Source of the DNA: Thiorhodococcus mannitoliphagus
Lineage (GTDB): Bacteria; Pseudomonadota; Gammaproteobacteria; Chromatiales; Chromatiaceae
Direction of reading: 5' to 3'
DNA: 53,303 nt
NCBI RefSeq assembly: GCF_010915725.1
Contig: NZ_JAAIJR010000027.1
Coordinates: 1-53,303, forward strand
Shown: positions 1 to 9,307 of the stretch, one piece after another
Position numbering within the stretch: the first letter of the stretch is position 1
Layout: the number at the start of each line of letters is the position of its first letter
The notes under the pieces: model-generated
The model's input: only the letters and a program-made list of their open reading frames with translations
Told to the model about the DNA's origin: nothing
The model's database searches: none
Made by a program: the position numbers and the translations under genes

Positions 1-1
1 G

Positions 2-154
2 CAGACGGACTCCAACGTCCACGGAAGAGGCCATTGCGGTCGCTCGCTGGCGTTGGCCGAATGTCAGCAACTGGCCGACAACCGTCAGTGGGACGAAGAC
101 GGCGAATTTCCGTTGCCGGGGCGCAGGAGTCACCGCGCCAAGCAGGTCGAGTGA
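2..154 (+). CDS. C-terminal end of an unidentified protein (partial)
   Basis: An open frame runs in from the left edge and stops at TGA 152-154, giving about 50 residues (including NVHGRGHCGRSLALAECQQL and a charged end KQVE). No start is present because the gene begins outside the window. The family is not recognised. The composition (many charged residues, ordinary codon use) is compatible with coding, but a second frame is also open through part of this stretch, so the call is tentative. The next 243 bases up to the apaH stop hold nothing convincing. Confidence 0.35.
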   Translation, partial: QTDSNVHGRGHCGRSLALAECQQLADNRQWDEDGEFPLPGRRSHRAKQVE

Positions 155-397
155 CAACTCCCCGCGTTTAGCCCTCGTAGCGGATCCGCCCATCATCTGC
201 GGGGTTGGGCGGCCTCTTGCGGTCGATGAGGGAGTCCGGAATGCGTGCCCTTTTCGCCGCAATGCGGTTATAGGCCAGCTTCCGAGGTGTCCCTTGATGG
301 CCGGATGCTGCCAAGACGAAGACCCAAGACGGGCATCGTCGTGATTCAGAAGTCGCTACAACAGCCGGATCTGCGCAGAGGTGAGGCGCCTTCGGGA

Positions 398-1234
398 TCA
401 TGCCTCTCCGGGTGTCAGTGCGCCAGGGCAGTCGAGCTGGATGACCCGCATTGGGTCCTGGTCCAGCGTTAGGGCGCTGAGTGTGCCTCCCCAGAGGCAA
501 CCGCTGTCGATCGCCCAAACATTCTCCCCGGACCAGTAGCCAAGGGTCGACCAGTGTCCGAAGACGATCCTGTCCCCACGTGTCCGCCTTCCAGGCATTT
601 GAAACCAGGGCAGCCGCCCCGGACTCTGGCTCCCGAGCAGCCCCTTCTCTTTCAGGGCAAGGCCCCCGTCCGGCTCGCAGTATCTGAGTCGTGTCAAGCA
701 GTTGGTGATGAACCTCAGTCGTTCCATGCCGCTCAGCTCCGCAGACCAGAGGCTGGGTCGATTGCCATACATCTCGCGCAAGAAGGTTCGATAGTCGTCG
801 CTTCTCAGCACGCTCTCCAGCTCTCCGGCACAGCGGCGGGCTTGGTCCAGGTCCCACTGCGGCGGGAGACCTGCATGAACCATGGTAAGCGCTAAGGTGG
901 GGTCATGATGGAGTAGCGGCTGATGGCGCAGCCAGTGCAGCAGATCGTCTCGGTCCGGCGCCTCGAGAACGGCGTCCAGGGTGCTTTTCTTAGAGTGCTT
1001 CGTGTTTCCCGCGGCCACTGCCAAGAGGTGGAGGTCGTGGTTTCCGAGCACGACGATGGCGGCCTCGCCGAGGCTGCGCACGAACCGCAGGACCTCGAGT
1101 GACTGCGGGCCGCGATTGACCAGATCTCCGACGAGCCAGATCCGGTCGTGCTCGGGGTCGAACGCGAGCTGATCGAGCAGTCGTCGCAGCTCCGCATAGC
1201 AGCCTTGGATGTCGCCGATGGCGTAACTTGGCAT
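398..1234 (-). CDS. apaH: Symmetrical bis(5'-nucleosyl)-tetraphosphatase ApaH
   Basis: Hydrolyses Ap4A symmetrically to two ADP in the cytosol, limiting alarmone levels. The 278-residue protein has the length of the E. coli enzyme (about 280). It carries the metallophosphatase motifs in order: GDIQG at residues 7-11, GDLVNRG at 36-42 and GNHDLH at 64-69. The start is ATG at 1232-1234. It follows apaG on the same strand with a 62-base gap, the usual apaG-apaH pairing. In enteric bacteria the pair sits behind surA-pdxA-ksgA; here ksgA is not found (see findings). Confidence 0.96.
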   Translation of the reverse strand: MPSYAIGDIQGCYAELRRLLDQLAFDPEHDRIWLVGDLVNRGPQSLEVLRFVRSLGEAAIVVLGNHDLHLLAVAAGNTKHSKKSTLDAVLEAPDRDDLLHWLRHQPLLHHDPTLALTMVHAGLPPQWDLDQARRCAGELESVLRSDDYRTFLREMYGNRPSLWSAELSGMERLRFITNCLTRLRYCEPDGGLALKEKGLLGSQSPGRLPWFQMPGRRTRGDRIVFGHWSTLGYWSGENVWAIDSGCLWGGTLSALTLDQDPMRVIQLDCPGALTPGEA

Positions 1235-1296
1235 GAGGTCGGTCTCGGATCGCTCCTCGGATGCGCGTCAGCGCACTTGTGCTCGTTGCAGTCTGC

Positions 1297-1668
1297 TCAG
1301 TGGATGCGGGCCGAGGCGAGTGAGAACACTGGAACCTCGGCCTTGAAACGGGTCCCGTCCTCCGCGACCATGCCGTAGGCGCCTTGCATGCTGCCGAGCG
1401 GGGTCGTGAGAATGGTTCCGCTGGTGTACTCAAAGGACTCTCCAGGGCGCAGGTGGGGCTGCTCGCCGACGACACCCTGGCCCCTGACTTCTTGGACCTT
1501 GCCGTCTGCGTCAGTGATGACCCAGTGACGATCGAGGAGCTGGGCCGCCTTCGCCCCCTGGTTCTCGATTGAGATCGTATAGGCGAAGACGTAGCGGCCT
1601 TCGTCCGGCGATGAGCTGTCTGGCTGATACTGGCTTTGTGCGGTGACCTTGATGGAATAATCGCTCAC
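1297..1668 (-). CDS. apaG: ApaG domain protein
   Basis: A small ApaG-fold (fibronectin-III-like beta) protein of 123 residues, full length for the family (about 125). The typical core is present: YSIKVTAQSQY, then AYTISIENQG, then HWVITDADG, then GQGVVGEQPHLRPGE and the FEYTSG turn. The start is GTG at 1668 (VSDYSIK read as MSDYSIK), preceded by GGAG six bases upstream; an overlapping ATG two bases earlier is out of frame. The biochemical role is not settled in the literature; older annotation as a Co2+/Mg2+ efflux protein is weakly founded. It lies directly upstream of apaH. Confidence 0.95.
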   Translation of the reverse strand: MSDYSIKVTAQSQYQPDSSSPDEGRYVFAYTISIENQGAKAAQLLDRHWVITDADGKVQEVRGQGVVGEQPHLRPGESFEYTSGTILTTPLGSMQGAYGMVAEDGTRFKAEVPVFSLASARIH

Positions 1669-1814
1669 ATGTCTCTCCGGTGCGTCTAGTTGTCTTGAGC
1701 CAACAAAGTGTCGGACCTAAGTCGGTGATTGCCTGATATTCGGCCGATTCTTGCTAGATTGCTTGTATTATTTTTAAAGAGTTGTAGGATGTTTATAGAA
1801 GTCTACGCGAACCA

Positions 1815-1997
1815 GTGGCGAGAGTCGTGATTACATCAAAACGCAAGAAACGGAGGCCGGATCCGCTGATGTTGTTGTTACTCTTCGTAGTGATTGGGAT
1901 GTCTGCCACAGTGGGGTATCAGCTCTTTCTCTACTCGGATTCCAGCCACACTGAGTTCGCGCGTCAGGCGCTGCCAGGTCCCCGCGTCGGCGGCTGA
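1815..1997 (+). CDS. Small single-pass membrane protein, hypothetical
   Basis: A 60-residue frame starting at GTG 1815, in an AT-rich divergent region opposite apaG. It begins with a basic stretch (SKRKKRRPDP), followed by one hydrophobic segment (LMLLLLFVVIGMSATVGYQL, about residues 18-37) and a short polar tail. Basic residues before the helix predict an N-in orientation. No family is recognised. GTG at 1827 is an alternative start. It precedes the oxidoreductase gene by 74 bases on the same strand and may be cotranscribed. The reading frame and membrane topology look biological, but there is no strong ribosome binding site. Confidence 0.45.
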   Translation: MARVVITSKRKKRRPDPLMLLLLFVVIGMSATVGYQLFLYSDSSHTEFARQALPGPRVGG

Positions 1998-2071
1998 GGC
2001 TGAGGCTGCGGCTGTATAGGTCGTTGCGCCAGGGCGCCCCGTGACTTCGATCCAAAACTCAGGCTTTCACC

Positions 2072-3058
2072 ATGACGCGCGTGCAGACCGATAAGAAGCT
2101 CAGAGTCGGAGTTGTCGGCGTTGGCTATCTCGGCCGTTTTCACGCGCTCATCTACTCGAGGATCCCGCACGTCCATCTCGTTGGTGTTGTGGATACGGAT
2201 CCGGCACGCGCGCGGGCCGTCGCCGACGAGGCTGGCTGCCGAAGCTTCCCTGCGATCGATCAGCTTGCCGAAGAGGTCGACGCCGTCAGCGTTGTCGTCC
2301 CTACGACGGCTCACCTCGAGGCTTCTGGGCCCTTTCTCAAGCGCGGCATTCACGTCCTGCTCGAAAAACCGATCGCGCCGAGTCTTGAGGAGGGCGCTGA
2401 GATTGTTCGCTTGGCGGGCGCGCACGGTGCGATTCTCCAGGTCGGTCATGTAGAGCGCTTCAACGCCGGCGTCATGGCGCTGGCCGAGCGCATTCGCTCC
2501 CCGCTCTATCTCGAGGCGCAACGCATGGGAGGCTTCGTCGAAAGGGCGACCGATGTGGATGTGGTCTCGGATCTCATGATCCATGACATCGATATCATCC
2601 TCTCGCTGGTTGCCTCTGAAATCAGCTCCATCTCCGCGGTTGGTGCCTCCGTCTTGACGGAACACGTGGATATTGCGAATGCCAGGCTCGAATTCGCCAA
2701 TGGCGCCGTCGCGAACGTGGTTGCCAGTCGAGTTTCGGACAAGCCGACCCGGCGGATTCGCGTTTTCCAAGGGGGTGCCTATCTCGCTTTGGATTTCGTC
2801 GAGCAGACCATCGACGTCGCGGCCCCGCGAGCGGTCGAGGGTGCCGAGCGTCCGGAGATCGTGCGCGAGCAGATCAAGGTTGAGCCCGTGAAGCCCCTGG
2901 ATCAGGAGATCGCCGCCTTCGTGCGCTGCGTCCAAGAGGGAAAGCCCCCCTTGGTCGATGGTCCCACGGGATTGGAGGCGCTGAAGGTCGCGCTGGAGGT
3001 GCAGGCTTGTATCCAGCGTTCTGCCGAGCTGCAACGACGTCACTTGCTTCCCATCTGA
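2072..3058 (+). CDS. Gfo/Idh/MocA-family oxidoreductase, GnnA-like
   Basis: A 328-residue NAD(P)-dependent sugar dehydrogenase. The Rossmann glycine motif GVGYLG lies at residues 16-21, the family EKP motif at 98-100, GHVERFN at about 125-131, and DLMIHDID at 167-174 carries the likely catalytic His. The DLMIHDID signature resembles GnnA-type enzymes that oxidise the 3-hydroxyl of UDP-GlcNAc on the way to an amide-linked lipid A precursor; this substrate is inference. No GnnB-like aminotransferase is visible in the window. The gene stands in reverse orientation between pdxA and apaG, exactly where rsmA/ksgA usually lies, in a neighbourhood of envelope genes (lptD, surA). Full length. Confidence 0.85.
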   Translation: MTRVQTDKKLRVGVVGVGYLGRFHALIYSRIPHVHLVGVVDTDPARARAVADEAGCRSFPAIDQLAEEVDAVSVVVPTTAHLEASGPFLKRGIHVLLEKPIAPSLEEGAEIVRLAGAHGAILQVGHVERFNAGVMALAERIRSPLYLEAQRMGGFVERATDVDVVSDLMIHDIDIILSLVASEISSISAVGASVLTEHVDIANARLEFANGAVANVVASRVSDKPTRRIRVFQGGAYLALDFVEQTIDVAAPRAVEGAERPEIVREQIKVEPVKPLDQEIAAFVRCVQEGKPPLVDGPTGLEALKVALEVQACIQRSAELQRRHLLPI

Positions 3059-3087
3059 GCCACATTCGGCCCGCCCGTCAGGGTGCT

Positions 3088-4095
3088 TCAGCGTCCTTCC
3101 TTGTTCGGGGCGGCGGAAGCGACCATCTCGTTGGCCATCTCCACGGCCGCAATCAGACTCCCCAAGTCGGCATTCGCTGTTCCAGCGAGATCGAGCGCTG
3201 TTCCGTGATCGACCGAGGTGCGGATGATTGGAAGTCCCAAGGTCACATTGACCGCGCGCCCGAATCCGAGGTGCTTGAGCACCGGCAGGCCTTGGTCGTG
3301 GTACATGGCCAGCACGGCGTCCATCCGAGCGAGCTTGTCTGGCACAAAGGCGGTATCTGCGGGAAGCGGACCAACCAGGTCAAGGCCCTGGGTCCTGAGA
3401 TCCGCGAGCACGGGCTCGATGACCTCGATCTCCTCGCGGCCGAGATGCCCGCCTTCACCTGCGTGCGGGTTGAGTCCGCAGACCAGGATGCGCGGTTTGT
3501 GAATGCCGAACTTGGTGCGCAGGTCATGGTCGAGCGTGCGGATGACCCGAGTCAGCAGCTTGGGTGTGATCGCTTTGCAGATCTCGGAGAGCGGCAGATG
3601 GGTCGTGGCTAGCGCCACGCGCAGCTCAGGGACCGCGAGCATCATCACCGGCTGCGCGCCGCAACGCTCGGCGAGTAGCTCGGTATGTCCGGTGAAGGGG
3701 ATGCCCGCATCATTGATCACGCCCTTATGCACCGGGGCGGTCACCATGGCATCGAAGGTGCCGTCGAGACAGCCGTCGCAGGCCTGAATCAGGGTTTGAG
3801 TGACATAGCCTGCATTGGCCGGGTCGAGGCGTCCCGGGAAGCAGGGCTGGCTAAGCGCAACGGGCACAACCCGCAAAGTGCCCGGATTGGTGGGGTGGGG
3901 CGGGACCGTGGGGTCAAAGTCTTGGATGCTGAGCGCTAGACCGAGTCGCTGTGCGCGCGAGATCAGCAGAGCCGGGTCGGCCACGGCGACCAGTTCGGCG
4001 CGATTTCCCTGGCACGCGAGCCGGACGACGAGATCCGGCCCGATCCCGGCTGGCTCGCCCGGCGTCAGCGCCAGACGTGGGGTCGCGCGGCTCAT
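3088..4095 (-). CDS. pdxA: 4-hydroxythreonine-4-phosphate dehydrogenase PdxA
   Basis: Oxidises 4-phosphohydroxy-L-threonine in the DXP-dependent route to pyridoxal phosphate. The chosen start (ATG at 4093-4095, [10 protein letters not shown]) gives 335 residues, close to the family length (about 330); upstream in-frame sequence is arginine/serine-rich antisense-type sequence and is excluded. Visible signatures are [11 protein letters not shown] near the N-terminus, [18 protein letters not shown] (metal-binding His) and [11 protein letters not shown] (metal-binding His). It follows surA on the same strand with a 52-base gap, the standard surA-pdxA order. The stop is 29 bases from the convergent oxidoreductase gene. 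Confidence 0.96.
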   Translation of the reverse strand: MSRATPRLALTPGEPAGIGPDLVVRLACQGNRAELVAVADPALLISRAQRLGLALSIQDFDPTVPPHPTNPGTLRVVPVALSQPCFPGRLDPANAGYVTQTLIQACDGCLDGTFDAMVTAPVHKGVINDAGIPFTGHTELLAERCGAQPVMMLAVPELRVALATTHLPLSEICKAITPKLLTRVIRTLDHDLRTKFGIHKPRILVCGLNPHAGEGGHLGREEIEVIEPVLADLRTQGLDLVGPLPADTAFVPDKLARMDAVLAMYHDQGLPVLKHLGFGRAVNVTLGLPIIRTSVDHGTALDLAGTANADLGSLIAAVEMANEMVASAAPNKEGR

Positions 4096-4147
4096 GTGCG
4101 CCGGCGCGCGCGGCGACTGGCGGCTGTGAGATGCGACAGGTCCATGA

Positions 4148-5482
4148 CTAGAAATCCTGGCCCAGGCGGATCTCAACGTAGGCCTCGTCGCGCAGTTGTC
4201 GCAGCCACTCCTCGGTGGCCTCCTCGGCCTTGCGACGCTGCAGCGCTTCGCGAGCCTTGATGCGCATGATCTCTTGGCTGGTGTCCTGGCTGCGCCGCTC
4301 GCGGACCTGAACGATGTGCCAGCCGAAGGGGGTCTTGAAGGGCTCGCTGATACCATTGATGGGTAGAGTGTTCATCTGCTCCTCGAAGTCCGGCACGGTG
4401 TCGCCTGGATTCACCCAGCCGAGATCACCGCCCTTGAGCGCGGAGCCGGTGTCGTCGGAATGGGCGCGGGCGAGCGTGGCGAAATCGTCGCCGCCGATGA
4501 CGCGCTGACGCAGCTGATTCAGGCGCCGCTTGGCGTCGTCGTCGGACACGATCTCATTGGTACGGATCAGGATGTGCCGCGCATGGGTCTGTGTGACATT
4601 TTCGGGGGTCGCGGCCTTGATCTCGCGGATCTTGATGATGTGAAAACCGCTTGGGCTGCGCAGTGGGTCGCTGATCTCGCCCTCGGCCAGGGTGTAGGCG
4701 AGGTCGGAGACGAGACTGGGCACGGCGCCCATCTCGAACCAGCCGAGATCACCGCCGTCCAGCGCATTGCGGCCATCCGAATCGCGCACCGCGACCTCAG
4801 CGAAGTCCGCCCCAGCCCGCAGCTTTACGACCAGGCGCTTGGCCTTGTCCTCGGCCGTCTTGAGCTGCTGGGCAGACGCATTTTCCGGGACTGCGATGAG
4901 GATGTGCTGCAGTCTGACCTGCTCGCGCTCGACCAGCCGGCTGCTCTCTTTCTCCAGGAAGATGTCGATCTCGCGGTCCGTGACCTGAATCTTCTTGACG
5001 ACCTCTTGGTTCTGCAGTCGACTGGTGAGGATTTGCGCGCGCGTGTCCTCGCGGAAGTCCTCGAAGCGAATCCCGCCGGCCTCGAGCGTTGCCTTGAGCT
5101 CCTCGAGCGACAGGCCGTTGCGGCTGGCGATATTGGTCATGGCCTCCATCAGGGCGGCGTCGTCGACGCTGATGCCAATATCCTTGGCGCGCTGCTGCTG
5201 CAGGCGCTTGAGGATGATGCGATCAAGCACCTGCTTTTCCAGCTGCGGTCGCGGCGGGATGGCCGTGCCTTGGCGTTGGAGCTGAGGAATGACGATCTCG
5301 ATCTCACGATCGAGTTCGCTTTGGACGATCACGTCGTCGTTGACCACGGCGACGATGGCATCCAGTGCCTGGGTTGCGGCCAGGGCGCATCCGACGCTGA
5401 TCGTCAGGAGCAGCAGGGTTGCCGCGCCAGACCAGAGACGCTGCCGCCGCGCGGCTGCACGGCTAATCGGGCTGATATCCAT
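4148..5482 (-). CDS. surA: Periplasmic peptidyl-prolyl isomerase/chaperone SurA
   Basis: Folds and escorts outer-membrane beta-barrel proteins through the periplasm to the BAM complex; LptD is a classic client. 444 residues: a signal peptide (about residues 1-35, hydrophobic [13 protein letters not shown]), the SurA N-terminal chaperone domain ([18 protein letters not shown] onward), then two parvulin domains. The first starts near [11 protein letters not shown] and contains [10 protein letters not shown]; the second starts near [10 protein letters not shown] and contains [10 protein letters not shown]. The start at 5480-5482 has the ribosome binding site AGAGGA five bases before. Its first 20 bases overlap the end of lptD, so the two genes are probably translationally coupled. 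Confidence 0.97.
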   Translation of the reverse strand: MDISPISRAAARRQRLWSGAATLLLLTISVGCALAATQALDAIVAVVNDDVIVQSELDREIEIVIPQLQRQGTAIPPRPQLEKQVLDRIILKRLQQQRAKDIGISVDDAALMEAMTNIASRNGLSLEELKATLEAGGIRFEDFREDTRAQILTSRLQNQEVVKKIQVTDREIDIFLEKESSRLVEREQVRLQHILIAVPENASAQQLKTAEDKAKRLVVKLRAGADFAEVAVRDSDGRNALDGGDLGWFEMGAVPSLVSDLAYTLAEGEISDPLRSPSGFHIIKIREIKAATPENVTQTHARHILIRTNEIVSDDDAKRRLNQLRQRVIGGDDFATLARAHSDDTGSALKGGDLGWVNPGDTVPDFEEQMNTLPINGISEPFKTPFGWHIVQVRERRSQDTSQEIMRIKAREALQRRKAEEATEEWLRQLRDEAYVEIRLGQDF

Positions 5483-7973
5483 AGATTCCTCTTTCCAGGA
5501 GCTTGTCGATCTGATTGCCGAAGGATCCGAGTCCGGCAAGCTCCAGTTGCAACATGATGCTGGTGCTGGCGGGGTCTGTGGCGCTGCGCTTGATTTGCTG
5601 TCCAAGCAGGCGCAGCCGCCAGCAGCAGCGTCCGACCTCGATCCCAGCGAAGGCTTCGACGGTCTCGTCGTTCAGCATTGAGTAGAGCCAGCGCCCGACC
5701 AGCTTGACATTGGAGCCGAGCGGCAGCTTGAAGGATAGGTCGGTGTCCTCGTACTCCTCGGACTCCTGGTTGCCCAGATTGTAACGGTAGGCGAGGTTGA
5801 TGAGGTGGTTGGCGTCCGGCGCGTATCTGAGCTGCAGCACTTGCTTCTCCCAAGGCTGCTCGGTCTCGTTGGGATTCCATTGCAGGCTGGCGGTTGCGGT
5901 CCAGTCGGAGTGCAGGCGTGCTGACAGCTCGCCCGCCACGGACGAGCTGATGTCGCTCTCGGTGCTGTCCGTGTTGCCGTCGAGCTGAACACGGGGTTGG
6001 GCGAAATAGTAAACCTGGCCGATGCTGGTGCGCAGCAGCTGGTCACCGCTGCGGTTGGCGATGGTGCGTGACGTTAGGCCGAGGGTCAGGCGGTTCTCAT
6101 CCCCGATGCGATCGTAGCCGGTGAAACGATTGGGGCGGAACAGGCTCGAGAAGCTGAAATCCAGTGCAGTGGTGTCGAAGAGTGGGTTGTCGGCTTGGTC
6201 CACATAAGGCGTTAAGACGTAGTAGAGGCGTGGCTCCAAGGTTTGCAGGGCATGGGTGCCGAGCCAATTGACCTCACGCTCGAAGATGAGCTTGCCGTCG
6301 ACGTCGACACTGGGGATCAGGTGCGATAACTGGTCCGGGGCACCCTCTTCCTGCCCGGTCAGGTCATAGCCCGTGTAGTAGAGGCGGGCACGCGGGATGA
6401 GATACCCGAAGCTCCGGCGCAGCGGCGCGCGTAGCGACGGGAGTGCGACGACGCGGCTGCCATGCACGGCGTTATTGTGGTCGAAATAGTCGTACTGTGC
6501 GTCGAAGTCGAGTTCCGCGAGCTTGTTCCAAGTCTTTGGGTCGACATTGAACTCGATATGAGGCAGCTGGCCGTAGGGGCGGTCCTCGGGGGGAATGCTG
6601 GCATCGACTGTCTGGAACTGCTGCAGTCGGCCGATCAAGCCCCAGCCGTCGCCTCTGTAGCGGACGTCGGCGCGCTGGCTGAGATTGCGCACGCTGGTGA
6701 CGTCCAGGCGGTTGCCGAAATCCTGCAGGTATTGGTCGTCCGAGACGGCGGCGTAGTCTACGGACGAAGACCAGCGTGAACCCAGCCAGCCTCCCTGCTT
6801 GATGCGGTAGGCGCCGCGCACCCCCTCGTTCTCGGCCTTCTGGTCGTGCGGCAGAATCTCGCCGTCGATCTCAAGATGCTGGAAACTGGACAGGTGACGG
6901 AACTGGCCGCCCAGCATGAGGCCGCGCGTGCTCATGTAGCGCGGGATGATGGTGGCGTCCATGTTGGGCGCGATATTCCAGTAGTAGGGCAGGCTGATGT
7001 CCGTCCCCGTTTCTTCCGATGAGCCGAAGGTCGGGATGAGCATGCCGCTGCGGCGGCGCCCGTCGATCGGGAAGCGCAGATAGGGCGTATAGAGCAGGGG
7101 CACGTCCGCGAAGCGGATCCGCGCGTGGCGCGCGATGCCGATCCCGCTGGCCTGATCGAGTTCCAGCTCGCGCGCGGCGATGGACCAGTCGGTGTTTCCC
7201 GGCGGGCAGGTCGTGTAGATGATGTCGCGGTAGCGGCTTTGCTGCTCGCTCAGCATCCATGCTTGCTCGGCTTCGCCGCGCAGATTCGCATTGCCGGACA
7301 TGCGGTAGCCTGGCTTGGTGATGCTGCCTTTCTGTGTTTCGAGGTTGTAGCTGGCCGCATCTCCGACCAGCCGGATGCCTGGCAGCTCCAAATAGATATT
7401 CCCGCTTGCCTTGATGTCGCCATTACTGCGGCGATAGCTCGAACGATCCGACTCGAACCGACGGCCTTCCTGCAGGATCTCCACATCTCCCAACAAGCTG
7501 ATCAGATCTGCATCTTGGTCATAGCTGACGCGATCCGCCGTGATATCGGTCGGTGGTTGTGCGTCGGCGCCGAACGGCGCGGTCGGGGTCATCTCTGTCG
7601 TGCCAGGTTTGGGACCACAGTAGTCCCAGCTCAGTCCTTGGCTTAGCCGCTTGTCCTCGGATCTTGGGCCTAAACGACGCGGCGCTGGATGGGGCGTGAC
7701 GGCTGGGGTGCTGGCGGGGGCGGTTTCTGCCGGCGCGGCTGGCTTGGGCTCGAGTCCTTGCAGGTCTGTCCCCGGCGGCGTTGGCTCGCTTGGGGTCAGG
7801 AGGGGCAGCGCGGGGCGATCATCCGCAGGCGTCGTCGGCTGAAAATCGCTGGGGCGATCGGCTTCGACCGCGGTTCTCGGCTGCTCTTCAGACAGGCTGG
7901 GACCCGACAGGGCGATGAGGGCTAGCAGCGCCGAGGCGAGAGCGCTGCGTTTTTGATCGACCATGGTCGGCAT
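5463..7973 (-). CDS. lptD: LPS-assembly outer membrane protein LptD
   Basis: The beta-barrel translocon that places lipopolysaccharide in the outer leaflet, with LptE. About 836 residues from ATG 7971-7973 (a second ATG at 7964 is possible). A signal peptide is followed by an unusually long Pro/Glu/Thr-rich linker (about residues 30-105), the periplasmic OstA/LptA-like domain (about 130-260) and the C-terminal barrel. Four cysteines expected for the two inter-domain disulfides are seen: C119 (WDYCGP), C256 (TTCPPG) and C783-C784 (GRCCWR). It heads the lptD-surA-pdxA operon and is divergent from the sugar kinase gene, as in pseudomonads. Confidence 0.96.
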   Translation of the reverse strand: MPTMVDQKRSALASALLALIALSGPSLSEEQPRTAVEADRPSDFQPTTPADDRPALPLLTPSEPTPPGTDLQGLEPKPAAPAETAPASTPAVTPHPAPRRLGPRSEDKRLSQGLSWDYCGPKPGTTEMTPTAPFGADAQPPTDITADRVSYDQDADLISLLGDVEILQEGRRFESDRSSYRRSNGDIKASGNIYLELPGIRLVGDAASYNLETQKGSITKPGYRMSGNANLRGEAEQAWMLSEQQSRYRDIIYTTCPPGNTDWSIAARELELDQASGIGIARHARIRFADVPLLYTPYLRFPIDGRRRSGMLIPTFGSSEETGTDISLPYYWNIAPNMDATIIPRYMSTRGLMLGGQFRHLSSFQHLEIDGEILPHDQKAENEGVRGAYRIKQGGWLGSRWSSSVDYAAVSDDQYLQDFGNRLDVTSVRNLSQRADVRYRGDGWGLIGRLQQFQTVDASIPPEDRPYGQLPHIEFNVDPKTWNKLAELDFDAQYDYFDHNNAVHGSRVVALPSLRAPLRRSFGYLIPRARLYYTGYDLTGQEEGAPDQLSHLIPSVDVDGKLIFEREVNWLGTHALQTLEPRLYYVLTPYVDQADNPLFDTTALDFSFSSLFRPNRFTGYDRIGDENRLTLGLTSRTIANRSGDQLLRTSIGQVYYFAQPRVQLDGNTDSTESDISSSVAGELSARLHSDWTATASLQWNPNETEQPWEKQVLQLRYAPDANHLINLAYRYNLGNQESEEYEDTDLSFKLPLGSNVKLVGRWLYSMLNDETVEAFAGIEVGRCCWRLRLLGQQIKRSATDPASTSIMLQLELAGLGSFGNQIDKLLERGIYGYQPD

Positions 7974-8149
7974 CCGTCGGGCGGACTCGCTACACAAGAG
8001 TGGACGGTGGAAGTTGAACCTGCAACCATGGCATATCCGGTCTCGGGCGGCAATCGGAAAGCGCTCAGCGCAATGGATGCGGCCTTGTCGAGAACCGTTC
8101 CAATCATGAAAACGCAGGGTCGCTGACAACCTCAGCGGCGCAGAGGTGG

Positions 8150-9151
8150 ATGTGCGTGTCAGAACGAAATGATGCCATGCGGGCCTGGCTCGCCAGGGTA
8201 ACGCAATCAGCGGACTTCGAGTTGGTCGCCGCCTCATCGGACGCGAGCTTTCGCCGCTATTGGCGGCTGATTCAGGGCGGAGAGACCCGCATCGTCATGG
8301 ATGCTCCGCCGGCGCAGGAAGACTGTGGTCGTTATGTCGATCTCGCACGCCGGTTCCGCGCTATCGGTATCAATACGCCCGAGATCCTCGCCGAGGATCG
8401 AGCCCAGGGCTTCCTGCTGATCTCGGATCTCGGGGATCGCGTCTATTTGAGTCATCTGAGCGAGGCGAGCGCGGACCGGCTCTACGGCGATGCCCTTGCT
8501 GCCTTGCTGACCATCCAGGCCCACGGACCGACTCAGGGGCTGCCGGCGTACGACGCGCCCTTTCTCAAGCGCGAGCTTGGGCTCTTTCGCGAGTGGTTTC
8601 TGGACCGGCATTTGGGGCTGGGGCTTTCGCGGGCCGAAGCGGACATGCTCGAGGCGCTAGACGCCTTGCTGATCGCCACTGCGCTCGAACAGCCGCAAGT
8701 CTGTGTGCATCGCGACTACCACTCCCGCAATCTCATGGTGACGGCGTCCGAGAATCCTGGAGTGCTGGATTTTCAAGACGCCGTGGTTGGCCCCGTCACC
8801 TACGACGTGGTCTCGCTGCTCCGCGATTGCTACATCGCCTGGCCTGCCGAGAAGGTTGCAGACTGGGCGCTCGCCTATCAACGCCTGGCCTGCCAAGCAG
8901 GCGTCATCCGCGAGGAAGATCCGCAGCGCTTCTTGCGCTGGTTCGATCTCATGGGACTTCAGCGCCACCTCAAGGTGTGCGGCATCTTCGCACGGCTCAA
9001 TCTCCGCGATGGCAAACCGCACTATCTCGCCGACCTCCCGCGCACGCTCGGCTACATTGTCGAGGTCGCGGGGCGCTACAGGGATCTAAGCGAATTCGGC
9101 GCCTTCCTCGGCGACAAGGTCAGGCATGCGATGCCCGCTGCTGTCGTCTGA
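8150..9151 (+). CDS. amgK: AmgK-like anomeric N-acetylmuramate/N-acetylglucosamine kinase (APH family)
   Basis: A 333-residue aminoglycoside-phosphotransferase-fold kinase. The catalytic loop reads HRDYHSRNL (Brenner-type HxDxxxxN) and is followed by the metal-binding VLDFQDAVVGP. In pseudomonads, AmgK phosphorylates the anomeric position of MurNAc/GlcNAc for cell-wall recycling, usually followed by the uridylyltransferase gene murU. The divergent position beside lptD matches that family, but murU is not the next gene here. The start is uncertain: ATG 8150 lies only three bases after AGAGG, while GTG 8156 (about nine bases after GAGG) or ATG 8177 would also work. Confidence 0.85.
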   Translation: MCVSERNDAMRAWLARVTQSADFELVAASSDASFRRYWRLIQGGETRIVMDAPPAQEDCGRYVDLARRFRAIGINTPEILAEDRAQGFLLISDLGDRVYLSHLSEASADRLYGDALAALLTIQAHGPTQGLPAYDAPFLKRELGLFREWFLDRHLGLGLSRAEADMLEALDALLIATALEQPQVCVHRDYHSRNLMVTASENPGVLDFQDAVVGPVTYDVVSLLRDCYIAWPAEKVADWALAYQRLACQAGVIREEDPQRFLRWFDLMGLQRHLKVCGIFARLNLRDGKPHYLADLPRTLGYIVEVAGRYRDLSEFGAFLGDKVRHAMPAAVV

Positions 9152-9162
9152 GCCTCCCTCGA

Positions 9163-9191
9163 TTGTCATCCTGTCGTCATAGAATCTTCAT
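9163..9191 (+). promoter_or_regulatory. Putative Pho box (PhoB binding site)
   Basis: Three 7-base units TTGTCAT (9163-9169), TCGTCAT (9174-9180) and TCTTCAT (9185-9191) are separated by exactly four bases each, an 11-base period. PhoB sites are direct repeats of a CTGTCAT-like heptamer with 4-base spacers. A weaker fourth unit, TCCTGAT, follows in phase at 9196-9202. The site lies about 110-140 bases upstream of a phosphatase gene, which suits phosphate-starvation control. No clear -10 was picked out. Confidence 0.6.
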
Positions 9192-9307
9192 CGTTTCCTG
9201 ATCCGAGCATCTTGTTTTTTCCTTAGTCTCCGCGGTTCGAACGCACGTCCAGGCCCACCAGCGGGTCTTGGTCTCGTCTAACTCTTGCTACTTTAGGAAT
9301 GCAGTCG

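Noticed and set aside
168-857. Open frame on the - strand overlapping the apaH 3' half
   Set aside because: Most of it is the out-of-frame shadow of apaH. The tail at 168-300 (KRARIPDSLIDRKRPPNPAD) looks somewhat protein-like, but no family was recognised and it lacks its own start.
1735-1814. Specific promoter hexamers before the small membrane protein
   Set aside because: The region is AT-rich and contains TATTAT, but no -35 at proper spacing could be chosen.
4460-5557. 365-codon open frame antisense to surA
   Set aside because: Exactly opposite a confident gene, with shadow-like composition and no motifs.
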